NCBI RefSeq assembly: GCF_001577835.2
Contig: NC_029521.1
Coordinates: forward strand, 21,172,470-21,236,469
Direction: 5' to 3'
Length of the DNA: 64,000 bases
Origin: Coturnix japonica
Taxonomy: Eukaryota; Chordata; Aves; Galliformes; Phasianidae
Shown here: in pieces, positions 63,823 to 64,000 of the stretch
Position numbering within the stretch: the stretch's first letter is position 1
Layout: the number at the start of each line of letters is the position of its first letter
Notes under the pieces: model-generated
The model's input: the letters and a program-made list of their open reading frames with translations, nothing else
Told to the model about the DNA's origin: nothing
Databases searched by the model: none
Translations under genes and position numbers: made by a program

Positions 63823-64000
63823 CTGAAAAAAAAGGAGATTTTATGATTTTATGGATTATGGAATAATTATTTGCAACAAGAAGGGCAAGGTTCCAAAGTC
63901 ACTGGAGTAGTAAGGAAAATATGCCATAGCATACATGAATTCCAGATGCTCTAGATGACAAACTTTTGTGGAATTTTATTCCCTTTCATAACCCATGCCA

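Noticed and set aside
1-64000. Endogenous retrovirus or LTR element, CRISPR array, tRNA or rRNA genes
   Set aside because: No paired long terminal repeats, no gag, pol or env-like frames, no spaced repeat array and no tRNA-like fold was recognised by eye.

Overview
This is a 64 kb stretch of bird nuclear DNA, almost certainly from a galliform such as chicken. Four things point there: compact introns with canonical GT-AG ends, several CR1 LINE tails (the main avian LINE), a mariner remnant resembling the known chicken family, and the gene order COL17A1 - SFR1 - CFAP43, which matches human 10q25 (synteny recalled, not searched).

Layout. (1) Positions 1 to about 480 lie beyond the 3' end of COL17A1 and show no gene. 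(2) From about 480 to 35,676, minus strand, lies the whole coding part of COL17A1 (collagen XVII, BP180). I resolve 56 coding exons totalling 4,494 nt, or 1,497 residues, the same length I recall for the human protein. Reading from right to left, exons 1-15 encode the cytoplasmic head, exon 16 the transmembrane segment, exon 17 the juxtamembrane coiled-coil linker, and exons 18-56 the interrupted collagenous ectodomain with a polybasic C-terminus. A noncoding first exon and TATA promoter are proposed near 39,792-39,851. (3) From about 39.8 to 57.4 kb is intergenic sequence with CR1 fragments, simple repeats and no convincing gene. One cysteine-rich open segment near 42 kb is unexplained. (4) From about 57.4 to 60.0 kb, plus strand, is SFR1, the SWI5 partner in RAD51 recombination. 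It has a GC-rich promoter, a noncoding exon 1 and three coding exons (222 residues). (5) From about 60.4 kb to the right edge, minus strand, are the last four coding exons of CFAP43, a motile-cilium axonemal protein. It is tail-to-tail with SFR1, and a mariner remnant sits in one intron.

The three genes are not a functional unit. COL17A1 is an epithelial hemidesmosome component, SFR1 a nuclear repair factor and CFAP43 a ciliary protein; they are neighbours by conserved synteny. I see no sign of an undescribed biological system. The most useful observations concern COL17A1 exon architecture (every internal exon is frame-neutral, a three-exon tandem repeat, a bird-side noncollagenous insert), a microsatellite in a splice-acceptor region, a short upstream ORF overlapping the start codon, a mariner remnant almost touching a CFAP43 splice donor, and the close convergent 3' ends of SFR1 and CFAP43. 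All exon borders were read by eye from splice signals and frame continuity; no alignment or transcript data were available.
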